Source: Sophora flavescens
Taxonomy: Eukaryota > Streptophyta > Magnoliopsida > Fabales > Fabaceae
Direction of reading: 5' to 3'
NCBI GenBank assembly: GCA_030762895.1
Contig: CM061067.1
Location: forward strand, 52,787,667 to 52,851,666
Length of the DNA: 64,000 bases
Shown here: piece after piece, positions 1 to 12,291 of the stretch
How positions within the stretch are numbered: the stretch's first letter is position 1
How the letters are laid out: every line of letters starts with the position of its first letter
Position numbers and translations under genes: made by a program
The notes under the pieces: model-generated
Databases searched by the model: none
The model's input: the letters and a program-made list of their open reading frames with translations, nothing else
What the model was told of the DNA's origin: nothing

Positions 1-1420
1 ATAAATTCACAATAGAGAAAAACATAATGCAAATGAAACAACTAAATGCAGGCTTAAGCATACTATACCGGCACAACACTATCCAGAGATCTCGTAAAAC
101 CGAATGCTCGCCAGAGCTTGGAATTATATGTACAGGGGAATAGTTCTTGAAGATGGAATTGCTGTAAAATGAAAAATAGTTTAATACTATTATTATCATT
201 ATTAAACAGTTGCACCAACAATCAAATATATGCAAGAAAGAACTAAATAAAAAAGAAAGAAAAAGAAAAAACAACTACATAAAAAATAAAAAATAAAATC
301 AAATTTTATAGTAAATGATACATACCTATCATATTCCAATGAACTTTATGATTTTACTATTCCGGTATTTTTTCTCTATCTCATCTTCTATCAAAGTCTG
401 CAAACAAAAATATTAAATATGTTTATCACAAATATCAGAAAACACCTTACATTGTGGTAAGAAATTCGCAACAGTTAATTTAAATAATAAAAAAAATCGC
501 CCCAAAAGCTACAAACCAAAATCTTTGGCCATGTCTTCATATTTTTATTTTTTTAAGGAAACCATGCCTTCATATAGGCACCCCATGTCCACCAAATATA
601 CATTTGCGATGAACCTCAAGATCAAACTCTTCCTTTTCCTTATTATAACCAGCCATCTTTTTGTCACTATGAGGAATATCCAAATCCCAATCCAGAGCTC
701 TATTTAAGTGTGTACATAATAATAACTAAAAAAAACAATAAACTCACAAATAAAATACAGTTTCATTTCAGATTCAAAAATCATCAAAAAAAAAAAAAGT
801 GAAGGAGAGAGAAATAGAGAGGGTACCTTAGAGAGAGAAAGACAAAGAGGAGCTTGGCAGACAAACACTGAAAAATAATTAAAATACGTAAAAAAGGGGT
901 ACGAAAAAACAAATAAGAAATGTGATATTATTATTTTGAATGAAATAAGAAACGTGATATTAATTATTGAGATTCCCGATTTATGTGGGAATCGATAAAT
1001 ACAGCGCTCCAAGTTTCTGCTCAAAAGAAAAAAAAGAATTCCTTCAAGGGAAGAAAAACACCTTCAGATTCATAACAATATTTACATAATAATGATAATA
1101 CCCCAAAGTAAAAAAAAATAAAAAATTAAAACTTGCAGATTAAGGGGAAAGCTTCAGATCGTCATTCCTCCTTTCTTGTTCCTCCTCTATTCGTGTTCCC
1201 CTCTCTTGCGTGCATCTCTGTTTGTGTGTCTATTCTGGTTGCCTTTTACTGTGTCAATGGAGATGAGTCTCTCTGTGTCTCCCTCTGTAGCTCTGTTCAA
1301 CGTTTTCTTTTACCAGGTAAACGAGAGGATGGGAAATGAAGAAAGAAGGTTGCAGGTATGGTATTTTGGGATGGAAAATGAAAAATTATGGAATGAAAGA
1401 ATAGAAAGGGTCTCAAGTGG
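1..1420 (-). other. Unresolved exon-like segments, possible 5' part of a minus-strand gene
   Basis: No complete gene can be read here. On the minus strand some short stretches look exon-like: about 65-165 follows a good acceptor and stays open for about 30 codons, about 340-400 follows TTTGCAG, and about 525-705 has an ATG followed by a charged stretch beginning MAGYNKEKEEF. A GA/CT-rich leader-like segment lies at 1140-1330. They do not join into a protein I recognise, and stops interrupt them. A decayed gene or a non-coding transcript fits as well as a real gene. Confidence 0.2.
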
Positions 1421-2143
1421 TTGAATGAAGAGAGAAGTCAGAAACTATTTGGGGAACAGGTAGGTATGGTTATGGAAGAAAGTACATATGAAAGTGGTAT
1501 TTGAATTGAAAAGAAAGATAAAAGAATATAAGAAAATATAAATTATATGATTGGATGTCATGGTAGATTGGAATTAAATTAGATTTGTGATTTTTTGGGA
1601 GTTGGAATAAATCAATTAAAATATTTTAAAAAAATAAATTAAGAAAATCAATGTATTGAAAATCATCATAATTTATTGGAACAATAAAATTATTTGAATT
1701 TGAATATTTAAATAAAATGATTAAAAGCTATTTCCGATTTTTTTAAATAATTTGTAGCTATAAAAATAAAAATTTTATTTCCAGATTAGAAAAATCTAAT
1801 AAAAGCTTCCTTGAGAAGCTTTCATTTTTATCATTACACCTATCCAAACTTTCTCCAAACGAGATTTGTTTTATAATACGTACAGATAATTTAAGTTTGG
1901 ACCAATATGAATTCACCATAAACATTGTAAAAGAAAATTATCCTTATTACTTAGCATTAGTGAACCATACCAGACCAGGCATGCTCTGATGTGAACCATA
2001 ATAACCATCGTGGCTTGGTGGGATGGAACTTATTGATCCCTACATACATAAATCAATTTCTAACACGTTCTACACTTACACGAACGAACAGTACAATTGT
2101 ATATGTGTAATGATATTGATAATAAAATATATATTAAATATTA

Positions 2144-2174
<31 letters not shown>

Positions 2175-2431
2175 ATATATATTAAAAATATAAATAATAT
2201 TAAAATTTTAAACTATTAAATTATATATATATATATATTAAAATATTATATATAAATATATAAACATTGTTTAATAGTAAAGATAATAAAAAATTATAAA
2301 ATTTGAAAAGTACATACAAAACAATTTCAAAACACTTTTTTAGAATATTACACACAAAAAAAAGTAAATAAGGTAGACAAATAAGTGAACAATTTTTTAA
2401 AATGCTTACAAATAAGTGCGACTTAAAAATA
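1421..2431. other. AT-rich intergenic DNA
   Basis: No gene is seen. The stretch contains a TA microsatellite at about 2143-2168 and AT-rich low-complexity sequence. Confidence 0.6.
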
Positions 2432-2946
2432 TCATTTTAATTGGTATATACTGCGAGAGAGAAAAAAATTACGATATCAACCAATCACAAATTTAATGAT
2501 ATGACAATTTATAATTGGTTGACAGTATAAAAAAATTCTTCTTATACTATCAATGCATATATATTAAATATCTATTTTATTTATTAACATTTAAGTAGTA
2601 TGCACCGTCAGTGTAAAAAGTTTTATACTGACATCCGCTAACATTTTGAATGTGTGATTTTATTTTAATAACTAAGAGAGATAAATAATAATAATGTTGA
2701 TTTGTGTTAATATTATTAGATATTTGTGTAAAAATCCTTTACGTTGACAGTGCATAGAAATTAAACTCAAAATAGATTAAAGTAGTATGTACTGTTAGTG
2801 TAAAAAACTTTACACTTACTTCCAATAACATTTTAACATGTGTGTTTTTATTTTAATAATTAAGAGAGAGAAATATAAATAATGTTGATTTGTCAATATA
2901 TTATTGGATATCAGTATAAAAATCCTTTACACTAACTGTGAATAGA
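2432..2946. repeat. Cluster of three MITE copies
   Basis: Three related short inverted-repeat elements lie side by side, at about 2432-2575, 2596-2765 and 2783-2946. Each carries variants of CACTGTCAGTGTAAA at one end and the complement TTTACACTGACAGTG at the other, usually flanked by TTTAATTGG or AATTAAACTC. No coding capacity is seen. The same family recurs at 23967-24145 and, split by larger insertions, at 2969-2987/14370-14440 and 34034-34103/56293-56412. Boundaries are approximate. Confidence 0.6.
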
Positions 2947-2987
2947 AATCAAAATCCTTAAAAAATATGAGTTTAATTGGTATACAC

Positions 2988-3290
2988 CACTACAAGAAAA
3001 TAGTTGATTTGCGATCGAAAATTAGCGACCGAACCATATCGGTCGCTATAGTGATCGAATCAGTGACGGACAATGGGTTTTATAAATGTTGGTCACAAGG
3101 AAAATTTTAGCGACCGAATTTGGGACCGATAATGTTCGGTCGCTATTAGTTCGGTCGCTAATCCATTTATTTCGATCGCTAAAATGAGATTTAAAAAAGC
3201 TAAAAAACTTGACTAAAAAGCTACCGCGTCAGCGACCAAACAACGGTCACATTTAGCGACCGAAAAATAGTCGGTCGCTAATTATAAAAC
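2988..3290. repeat. CACTA-1 left terminal and subterminal repeats
   Basis: About ten direct or inverted copies of the motif AGCGACCGA (and near variants) occur in 300 bp. In En/Spm elements such arrays bind the element's own TNPA-type protein; that role is inferred here from position. Confidence 0.75.
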
Positions 3291-3299
3291 CTAATTAGC

Positions 3300-3760
3300 T
3301 GACATGTGATCCCCCTCCCCCATTTTCCCCTTTCCCTCCCTGCTCTCCCTCCCTCACCTCTCTCTGCCTCAATCCCTCTCCTCACCTCCACCCACCACTT
3401 GCCACCCCCATCACCGGCGAGCCACACTTCGGTCCGGCTAGGCACCATCGCGAGGAACCACCACAAGGCAAGCCTTCTCTCTCTCCCTTCTCTTTCTCCT
3501 TTCCCCTCCTTGTCTTCCCTGCGCGTGGCCGAGCAACACCATAAGTCACCCCACACGGTGGTGGTTTCCTCCCCTTCCCAACCCCACCCCCACGCGATGG
3601 TGGTGCCTTCCTTGTCCCTATTCCCCATTCCCTCTTCCCTCTTCCCTTTTCTCCCTCTCCCTCTTTCTGCTTTTTTTTTTGTTAATTTAATTTAATTTTT
3701 TTTTGCAGGAATTAAGCTCTGCTTTTGCTTCCTTTTGCCTTTCAGAGACCCCGACATGGT
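3300..3760 (+). other. CACTA-1 C/T-rich leader, intron and start-codon exon
   Basis: A strongly C/T-rich tract (3306-3670) is followed by a poly-T/TTGCAG acceptor near 3708. A short exon then has an ATG at 3756 directly followed by GTAAGC, a good donor. This is probably the 5' untranslated leader and first exon of the element's transposase gene. Short open frames in the C/T tract look incidental. Confidence 0.4.
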
Positions 3761-4106
3761 AAGCTGACCTAGATTTGTGCAAGCTACATAATTTCTAATG
3801 CAATGCACAAAGTAAATGTATTCATTTGGCTATGATTTTGTTGTTGGGTATCTGCTATTTCAGTTTCTAATGCAATGCTAGGATGATGGATTGGGCACTA
3901 AATAAAAACATTGCCATTTATGATTACTTAAAAAGTATAAACAATGACAATTATGACATTGATAGGATATATTGATGGGTTTAGAAATTAAGATATTTAG
4001 ACATTTGAATAGAATTTTATCCTGACTGTATTTGAGCAAGGTTGAATCACTATATTTTTTTTAACTTGGTTAAAAGGCATTTTACATTGATATGTTGTTT
4101 GTTAAT
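3761..4106. other. CACTA-1 intronic DNA left of the inserted retrotransposon
   Basis: AT-rich sequence without a coding signal lies between the donor at 3759 and the first LTR. Confidence 0.4.
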
Positions 4107-5712
4107 TGATAATCCACTGTCTTATCATGTTTTATCTATTATTTTAGAGCGGATTTCATCAATTAAATTTTGTTGAATGCTTGATTTAGCTCAAATTAGA
4201 CTTTGTTTTCCTATTTTAGTTATTTTGAGTCAATGTGTGCATTTAATTGATTTTAATAAGAATTTAATTGATTTTCTCAAGATTTTCTTATTTTTATTTT
4301 TAGGAAAGGACAAAGAAGAAGGATTGAAATTAAATTGAAGATTGCCAAGTAAATTGCAAGGGCCCACATGATGGGTTTGAATCCAAATCAATTTGTATTT
4401 GGATTATTATGATTAAAAGATAATTCAATTGGCATTGAGATAAAAGATTGGATCCAAATCAAATTGGATTTGGATAATAATTGCCTATCACAACAACAAA
4501 GGATATGATAAGATTTGGCAATTAATTTGGAGATATTGATTTGACAATTAAATATGAAGATTAAAATGCTCAAGACCAACTATGTTGGAGTTTGCATGAA
4601 GGCGAAGCTTGAAATACAAGAAAAATGAGCCAAACAGTGCCCATCACGGCCATGATCGAGCAGGGTTAAAAAAGAAAGAAGAACACAAAGTCAGAACTGT
4701 CACGGTCAGGTTGTGATGGCCATCACGGCCATGACAGGCCAACCAGTGTCAAGTTCTCCAGGACAGAATCTGTCACGGCCTGGCCGTGACAGGCATCACA
4801 ATCGTGACGCGAAAAATCTGAAAATTTAATTGCTGATTTGATCTGATTTTGTAACAGCTTTAATCTCAAGTTACCCTACATTATAAATAGGACTCTAAGG
4901 CTCGAAAATAGGGATCCCAGGGGCTGCTACCTTAGGCAAAAATTGGGATTTCTCTTCTTATCAATTTCTTCTTTTCTCTTAGGACTTTTATGCTTTTGTT
5001 ATTCAAGGTTGCCATGACCATGACAATGCTTGAGTAGTCTTTTTTTATTTCTAGGAATTGGGGTTATGCCCGAAAATTGTTTTATGTTATGAATTGATGT
5101 TTTCCCTTTGTTAATTCCAATTTGCTTTTGATTTAATTTCTATTGCATGAATTACTTGTGAATTTTGTGCGCACTTATTTGCATATCATAGATACTCTAA
5201 GGAGGAACCTAGCGGTGAACTTAGGTATTGGATCTATATGGATTGAACTTAGGACTTAAATCACGAGAGTTAGAAGCGGTCCTTCGAGGGTACCATTGAA
5301 TTGTCACGAATCTTAATGGGTTCAATTTAAATACAATTACCACAAGAGTAGGGGTTGGTTTAATTGGGCACGGTTCTTGTATCTCGAGAAGGAACATTAA
5401 CTTATTTAGGATAAATTCACCTTCAAAGCAATTTTTATAATTAACAAGAGGGGTAGTCAATTTAGTAGCATGAGCAGTCTTGTTGGTAACCCAACTCCTG
5501 GAAATCTCTTTAATTTAAAATCCCAAAAATATTTGATTTTATTTTATTGTTTCTTTAATTTTCTTGAAATCTTTTCACACCTATTTCTCAGTCTAAATAG
5601 TTGTTTAATTTGTGAAGTGACACTTGGTTTCCCAATCCCTGAGTTCGATACTCGGTTTCTCACCATTTTATTATTACTTGCTTCGATCTGGTACGCTTTC
5701 CGGAGCCCATCA
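4107..5712 (+). repeat. 5' LTR of the Athila-like element
   Basis: The LTR starts TGATAATCC and ends CCATCA seven bases before the tRNA-Asp primer-binding site. The region 4630-4810 is unusual in holding several CG-rich palindromic units built on TCACGGCC and GGCCGTGA. Confidence 0.7.
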
Positions 5713-5718
5713 AGTTTT

Positions 5719-5738
5719 TGGCGCCGTTGTCGGGGATT
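5719..5738 (+). other. Primer-binding site (tRNA-Asp type)
   Basis: TGGCGCCGTTGTCGGGGA differs at one base from the reverse complement of the plant tRNA-Asp 3' end as I know it. Confidence 0.7.
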
Positions 5739-5844
5739 GGCACTACCAATATCATTAGTAACAAAGGAGGCGACTACTTTAGAATTTTTAATTTATTTGT
5801 ATATATTTGACATTTTCTTTTGAGTTTTTTTTTGTGCAAGGTTG

Positions 5845-6357
5845 ATGAAACACATGGACTATCGTTACTTTCCAACTTGGGAATATCAACTTGATTGGAT
5901 CGTGTTTGATGGTATCACTGATAAGCACGTGAAGATATACTCCAAAGAGGAATGAAAATCCTATTTGTCATCCTTGCAACCACCACCATACTTCAAGCTG
6001 GATCCCGATTTGCTAGAGATTCTTTGGGATATAGATGCTTATCCTTTGAGCTTGAGCATAGAGCGTAGCAAGGAGGAAGTTAGTTCCATGATTCAGAGGA
6101 CTGAAATGCGAGCAGGGGAAAATGCTAGTAAGATAGTGGCATCGCTTAGTGACAACTTTCAAAAGTTAGAAGAACAAGCTAGTGAACTTTCTAAATTGCT
6201 AGCAGAAAAGCAGCGTGGAATTCAAATTGAAGAGAATCTATTTGCTAGCATGGACGTGAATGAAGATGGAGTGGGGTGGAAGATGATTCAAGAGGAGATG
6301 ATCACGAAGAGGAGTGCAAGGAGGAAATATCTCCTATTGTTCCTTTGCAAGGGATAA
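5845..6357 (+). pseudogene. Retroelement open reading frame of unknown function
   Basis: An ATG at 5845 opens a frame that continues to 6357 with one TGA at 5953-5955. That stop could be a mutated CGA codon. The protein has a hydrophobic, aromatic front part followed by an acidic, probably coiled-coil stretch rich in E, S and L (about residues 60-140). It sits directly after the primer-binding site, where gag normally lies, but has no zinc knuckle and I recognise no family. Just downstream (6358-6736) another frame stays open for about 125 codons, possibly a frameshifted continuation. Confidence 0.35.
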
Positions 6358-6736
6358 AAGAGACCAATCATATAATTCTCTCACCATTCCTATTGAGGAG
6401 CCTAAAAATTCTGAGTTGGATAAGTATGTTGGTTTGCATGCATGTTTGGATATAACAAAGTTGGTACCTTCTATTTGTCTACAACATTACTTTGTGAAAA
6501 TACCAACTTTGGAGTTCAAGTCATTGCCTGAGAATTGGGAGTTTCCATCAACAGCGGCAAAGGCTCTAAGGTCGCCTCAAAAAGTTATAGTTCTAGTGCT
6601 TCATGGAGAAACTAATTACATAAATGCCATTCTTGGAGTAGGTGACTTACCATTTGGCCCAGGAGGAAATGAGCTCATCATATCACTCAAAGAAGTCAAT
6701 GGAATCTCATCACACTTGCTTCTTACATCTCCACTC

Positions 6737-8088
6737 TGTAATCACACATTTATATATTTTGACGAATGACAAACACTAACAAAAAGGCAAGAGAATTTTT
6801 CTTATAGCATGCAGGTACCGCGTGCACAAATTCAAATTATTATGGTGTACCAGAAAATCAAGTATCAAGACCTCAAGCAAGATTGAGTATATATACTAGG
6901 TCTTAGTTATCTTGTAAGGGTATGATGGCTAAAACCCACTTTGGCTCATTTGATCAATTTAACTAAAACACTACACTTTTGGATAAAAGATTTTTTATCA
7001 TGTATTAGACTAACAAAATATTTTTTCAACCTGATTTATCATATAAAAAAAATATTTAAATTCAACTTTCAAACGGTGCATCTTCTTTTTAGTTGAATCA
7101 AATGATTTCTTTTAATGTCCAAAATAATAGTACATTGTTCTTTACATATATATGTGAAACTTGGGCGCAACGTAAAGCTTTCTTTTTGAAATTAAATGAT
7201 ATTGATCTTGAATAAAGAAAGCTTCAGTGTGTGAAATTTGAATTGGAATCTGTATGTATATTTCAAGGCATGAAACAATTTTAACATGTGAAAATTATTT
7301 GTTAAACCACCCAATTGATCTGCACATTAAATTTAATGGTGCAACGACTAGCTTTCCAATTCAAATTCCAATTCAAATTGTTTTTTAAACATTTTTTAAA
7401 CCACCCAATTGATTAGCACATTAAATTTAATGGTGCAACGGCTAGCTTTCAATGACATAAGTCCTTTCCTTATTTGAGGTGCAACGGCTAGCTTTCAATG
7501 ACATAAGTCCTTTCCTTATTTGAGGTGCAACGGTCATATTTTCAAAAGGCTATAAAAGTGGTTTTTGTTGAAAATTCATAAGAGAAGAGAATACATGAAA
7601 AATACATTTTGATCTGAAAATTATTTGTGAGCCAAATTGTGTTATTATCATCATACTCATAGTGCTTCAAGTTGTAATCATCTGCACTAGAAGAGTGTCT
7701 CATATTGTTCTTCCTTTGCTGAAACTTTGTGTGAGGGTGTGGTATCCCTCTTTGTTGTGATCGAGGCTTCTACACAAGGGTGGGGTATCCCTAGTGAGAA
7801 GGGCTCTGTTGTGTACAAAGGTTGCAAGCACCAGTTATAAGCTTGTTTGTTAGTGGAAGAAAATCCCACAGGTAGAGTGGGGACTGGACGTAGGTCACTG
7901 GTGGTTGGTGGCTGAACCAGGATAAAATCCTCACGCAAGTATTCTCTTTACCTCTCTTTTAATTTATTTCTTTTATATAATTGATTGCGTGATAAATTTT
8001 GTTAAAGAAATTTTGTTGAAAAATTAAAAAGAAATTTGTAGACTCAATTCACCACTCCCCTCTTGAGTTGAAGCCACATATTCCAACA
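6737..8088 (+). mobile_element. Copia-type solo LTR
   Basis: A 1352-bp unit begins TGTAATCACAC and ends TATTCCAACA. It is flanked by a perfect 5-bp duplication, cactc (6732-6736 and 8089-8093). It has an LTR-like promoter with TATAAAAG at 7551. The CTCCCCTCTTGAGTTGAA stretch near its 3' end resembles LTRs of plant Ty1/copia elements. No internal retroelement sequence accompanies it, so it is a solo LTR left by LTR-LTR recombination. Removing it joins the flanks into a continuous sequence. Confidence 0.75.
7380..7535 (+). repeat. Short tandem duplication inside the copia solo LTR
   Basis: A unit of about 50 bp containing GGTGCAACGGCTAGCTTTCA and a following CATAAGTCCTTTCC segment is repeated twice, with partial copies on either side (the first near 7336). 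Confidence 0.65.
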
Positions 8089-8093
8089 CACTC

Positions 8094-9569
8094 CACATGC
8101 CATGGGATCCGGGAGGAAGGTCTTACATCTTGGGCATCACTTGGTCTTTTTACTACAGGCTATGGGATCCGGGTGGAAGCGTCTTCAATGAGTTTCTAAA
8201 CCCTTCTCTTTTTAATTATTTTGCTTTTCTTTACTTGAGATATATGTGTGTGAGTCTTGTGTTGGTAAGCTTGAAGGGATTTTATTAAATTTAGCATAAA
8301 TGGATTGCATGATGAATATTTATTTTTTATGATTATCCCCTAATGATTTGAAAATTGAAAATTGATCCCCATGTGAATAATTGAAATTGAACTTTGAGAA
8401 ATTTTATTGTGATTGCATAATTTATGATAAGTTTGGGGTGAAGGGATGCACACATTAGGGATTGTATCTCGGTCAAACAATTTGCGAAAAATGTCCAGGT
8501 GAGGAATTTGAGCCTCCAACAATGTTTTTGAATTGTGTGAATCGATTTTAAGTTACACTTTCCCGGATTTGCTTGAATCTCTTCATGGTTTGCATGTTTA
8601 TATGTTTGCATCAAATGATTTAGGCAATTTTCTTTGAAATAGCTACTTGACCTAAAAAGGACCATCCCTAATGCATGTTCCCTAGTTAGCCACATTGAGC
8701 CTAATAACCCATTGTTTCTTGATGACATTATGTTATAAGCCAAAAATCTGGAAAAACCATGTTAACCCAATCTTAGGATTTATGAGAGCATGAATCCTTA
8801 GCAAGACAAGGGCAGAAGGAAACTAAGTTTGGGGTGGCTACAAGGGTTCAATATGTTATTTTAGGTTGAGAAAAAGAAAAAAAATATAGGTTGAAGCCAA
8901 AGGCAAAAGGGAAAAAGAAAAAGAAGAAAAATAAAAAAATTGCCAAAAAAGGACAAAATAAAAGGGTATCAAAGGAAATATGTTGTAACTACCCAAAGCG
9001 TAAAAAAGAAAAATGGAAAAAGGAATTAGAGTGAAAATAATAGTGTAAAAAGTTTCATGCTATCTTAATTCCTAGGGATGTAAAGCCTAGTACCTTTGTA
9101 TATCCTACCTTTAGCCAGACTACATTACAACCTATGAAAGACCTTTTGATGATGCATGCATGTTTTCGTGGGAACTTTGTTTGTGATGAAAATCAAATTC
9201 ATGGAAAGTGCTCTTGAAATGTGAAATTGAGTGAAAGTTGATAGCCTAGACAAATTGAGCGAATGAGTGAATTATTAAATGCCCTTGTGAGGAAGGCAAA
9301 TGTTTGAAATTGGTGATCTCCCTTTTATGTGTAACTCGAACCCTTTGCTTAGATTAATAATTGCATGAATGATAAAATTCTCAATTGTTTAAAGTAAATG
9401 AATGTGGGGATTACATTGATGTAAAGGGGAAACATTGAAGAAAAATTGAATTGATAAAATTGCATGAAATTTGTGCGAAATTAATTGAGTCCATTGAGCT
9501 TACCCAATTCTGAGTCTTTTTGAGTTTTAGTTTGCTTGAGGACAAGCAAAGTTTAAGTTTGGGGTATTT
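8094..9569 (+). other. 3' internal region of the Athila-like element
   Basis: There is no coding region. It holds three copies of TAAGTTTGGGGT or close variants (about 8430, 8825 and 9556) and A-rich stretches. The last copy acts as the polypurine tract next to the 3' LTR. Confidence 0.5.
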
Positions 9570-10160
9570 TGGTAATCAACTGTCTTATCATGTTTTATCT
9601 ATTATTTTAGAGAGGATTTCATCAATTAAATTTTGTTGAATGCTTGATTTATCCCAAATTAGGCTTTGTTTTCCTATTTTAGTTATTTTGAGTCAATGTG
9701 TGCATTTAATTGATTTTGATTAGAATTTAATTGATTTTCTCAAGATTTTCTTATTTTTATTTTTAGGAAAGGACAAAGAAGAAGGATTGAAATTAAATTG
9801 AAGATTGCCAAGTAAATTGCAAAGGCCCACATTATGGATTTGAATCCAAATCAATTTGGATTTGGATTATTATGATTAAAAGATAATTCAATTGGCATTG
9901 AGATAAAAGATTGGATCCAAATCAAATTTGATTTGGATAATAATTGCCTATCACAACAATAAAGGATATGATAAGATTTGGCAATTATTTTGGAAATATT
10001 GATTTGGTAATTAAATATGAAGATTAAAATGCTCAGGACCAATTATGTTGGAGTTTGCATGAAGGCGGAGCTTGAAATACAATAAAAATGAGCTAAACAG
10101 AGCCCATCACGGCCATGATTGAGCAGGGCTGAAAAAGAAAGAAGAACACAAAGTCAGAAC
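9570..10160 (+). repeat. Truncated 3' LTR of the Athila-like element
   Basis: This matches 4107-4690 with only scattered substitutions and then stops at AAGTCAGAAC, where CACTA tnp2 sequence begins. About 1 kb of the LTR is missing. Confidence 0.75.
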
Positions 10161-12173
10161 CGTATTGGAAGACGCATTTGATACACCATAACATTGATGT
10201 CATGCACACTGAGCGGAATGTGTTTATGAATGTGTTTGACACGATGATGGATGTCAACAGCAAGACGAAGGATACGTATAAGGCACGATTAGATATAGCA
10301 GAAATTTTTAGATGACGGGATCTAGAATTGGTGGACATCGGGGGTCGCAAGTTACGAAAACCAAAGGCAAAGTATGCACTGAGCAAACCCCGGAGGGTAG
10401 CTGTCTGTGAATGGGTTAACCAACTTAAGTTACCAGATGGTTATGCTTCTAACCTGTCCAGATGTGTTAATGCTAGGGAGGGAAAACTGCATGGAATGAA
10501 AAGTCATGGCTGTCATGTATTCCTATAATGGTTGCTTACCTTTGGAGTTTTGGAAGCCGATTGTTGAGTTGAGTCAGTTCTTCAGAGTATTAACTTCCAT
10601 AACATTGAAGGTTCAGCAACTGAAAGATATGGAGTGGGACATTCCGGTCTTGCTATGTAAGCTGGAACAGATATTCCCTCCGAGATTCTTTGATTCGATG
10701 AAACATCTTCCCATCCACTTACGTACGAAGCACGAGTGGGTGGTCCGGTTCAATATCGTTGGATGTACCCACTTGAGAGGTATTAAACTTATTTTGTATC
10801 TACAATCAGTTATAATATCAAAATTGGTATGTACATGTTAATAATCATTAACTTAGGGTTGTAATATGTAAGTTTTTGCGTTCATTAAAATCAAAAGTAA
10901 AGAACAAGGCTAGGATTGAAGGTTCTATTTGTGAAGCATATCTAGTGGAGGAGGCTTCTACTTTTGCCTCTTTTTACTACCCAGACAACATAGAGACAAG
11001 GAGAACTAGATTGCCGCGTAATGTTGATGTTGGTGGGATCTTCTTCGAGTCCTCAAATATCAATTTTTAATCATTCGAGCAGAGAATGTGGTGCAGAAAA
11101 GAAATCTTGGTTGGCTGCCTGTGAAATGATAGCTATTGAGTTGTACGTGCTTCAGAATTGCGAGGAGGTGGAGCCATTACTAGAGTAAGTTGCTATTAAT
11201 TCATTAGTAACGTCTTAAATTGTGTTAGTATTTCTTATTTAATATATTTTGTATTGTCTAATGATAGAATATATGCCAGTGAGCTGAAAGAGCTTGATCC
11301 CGACATCTCAGAGTCTCAAATTCCTCAAGAGGTTGCCAAACATTTTCTAAGTGGTTCAAAAATTATGTAAGCCATCTAACTTATATTGCTATTAGCTACT
11401 ACCTTACGATTGTTTTCAAAACTAATACTCTTGAGAATCATTAACCTTAGGTTAAGGAAAGCCAAATTCAAAACCCAATATTGTACGCTTTAACATGGGG
11501 ACCAGACAGGAGGATTCGAACATTTGAGACTTACATTATAAATGGATATAAGTTTCACACAAGTCGATGGGGTCGGGGCATGAGAACTTCAAATTGCGGC
11601 GTTTGTGTTAGAGGGACCAACGATCTATTAGAGGATGATCTTTTTGGAATCTTAATTGACATTTATGAATTAACATATTCAGGTCATCCCAGTAAAAAGT
11701 TAGTCTTATTCAAGTGTGAATGGTTTGATAACACTCCCAATAGGGGCACAAAAGTTGACAATAAACATGGGACTGTAGAAGTTAGGAAGTCGCGAAGATA
11801 TCATGTGTACGACCCGTTTATATTTGCACAACAAGCAGAGCAGGTATATTTTACCCCATTTCCAGAGGTACATCAAGACTGGTTGGGTGTTATTTGAGTG
11901 AAGGCATGCTGTGCTATCGCCGATAATGTGATAAGTCAACCTGAGACAGAAGCTTCATACCAAGATGTTCACCAGATTAACGAGATTCAAATAATGTTGC
12001 AAATTGACCCGGACGAGTACCAGGGCATTCTTGCTGATCCCGGGCCTGGCGACGAAGTAATTGACACGGAGTTGGAGACTCAGTATGACTTGGCCGCAGA
12101 TAGCGAGGAAACATATGTCTCAACTGATGAGGACGAGAGTGAGGGTGAATTCAGTGATAGAGATTCCAGCTAG
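10161..12173 (+). pseudogene. CACTA-1 tnp2-type transposase, 5'-truncated and broken
   Basis: The stretch encodes the back half of a plant CACTA transposase. It opens with the conserved HHNIDVMHTERNV block (C-terminal part of the tnp2 domain, PF02992), followed by a DUF4218-like segment at about 10510-10790 and a DUF4216-like segment at about 11480-11800. An acidic C-terminal tail ends at 12173. The front half, including most of the tnp2 domain, is missing at the junction with the truncated LTR. A TGA at 10313, a frameshift near 10520 and a TGA at 11895 in place of a probable Trp break the frame, and introns add further interruptions. It cannot make active transposase. Confidence 0.8.
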
Positions 12174-12291
12174 GTAATCTGTAAATTGGTTATCATGCAT
12201 ATTTGTTATGATATATTGTTATGATACTTAGTCTATTTTGGTTATGATATATTATTATGTTATACGTAACTTGTGTTTTAATTATAGACAG

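Larger units (their letters stand above)
4107..10160 (+). mobile_element. Non-autonomous Athila/Tat-like LTR retrotransposon with truncated 3' LTR
   Basis: A direct repeat of about 590 bp (4107-4690 and 9570-10160) marks the two LTRs; both copies start TGRTAATC. A primer-binding site matching the 3' end of plant tRNA-Asp begins at 5719 (TGGCGCCGTTGTCGGGGA). The last LTR is preceded by AAGTTTGGGGTATTTT, the 3' purine-rich motif common in Athila/Tat/Ogre-type Ty3/gypsy elements. No gag-pol, reverse transcriptase or integrase is visible. The second LTR stops after about 590 of 1606 bp and is joined directly to CACTA transposase sequence, so a deletion took the LTR end and adjacent CACTA DNA. A solo LTR splits the interior at 6737-8088. 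Confidence 0.75.

Noticed and set aside
1133..1424. Two overlapping plus-strand frames with Cys/Val/Leu-rich sequence
   Set aside because: They lie in a pyrimidine-rich leader-like stretch, overlap each other in different frames and show no domain.
3278..3695. Long frames on both strands in the C/T-rich tract, Pro/Ser-rich on plus and Gly/Arg-rich on minus
   Set aside because: Low-complexity composition gives open frames on both strands. It sits in the leader region of CACTA-1 and has no family motif.
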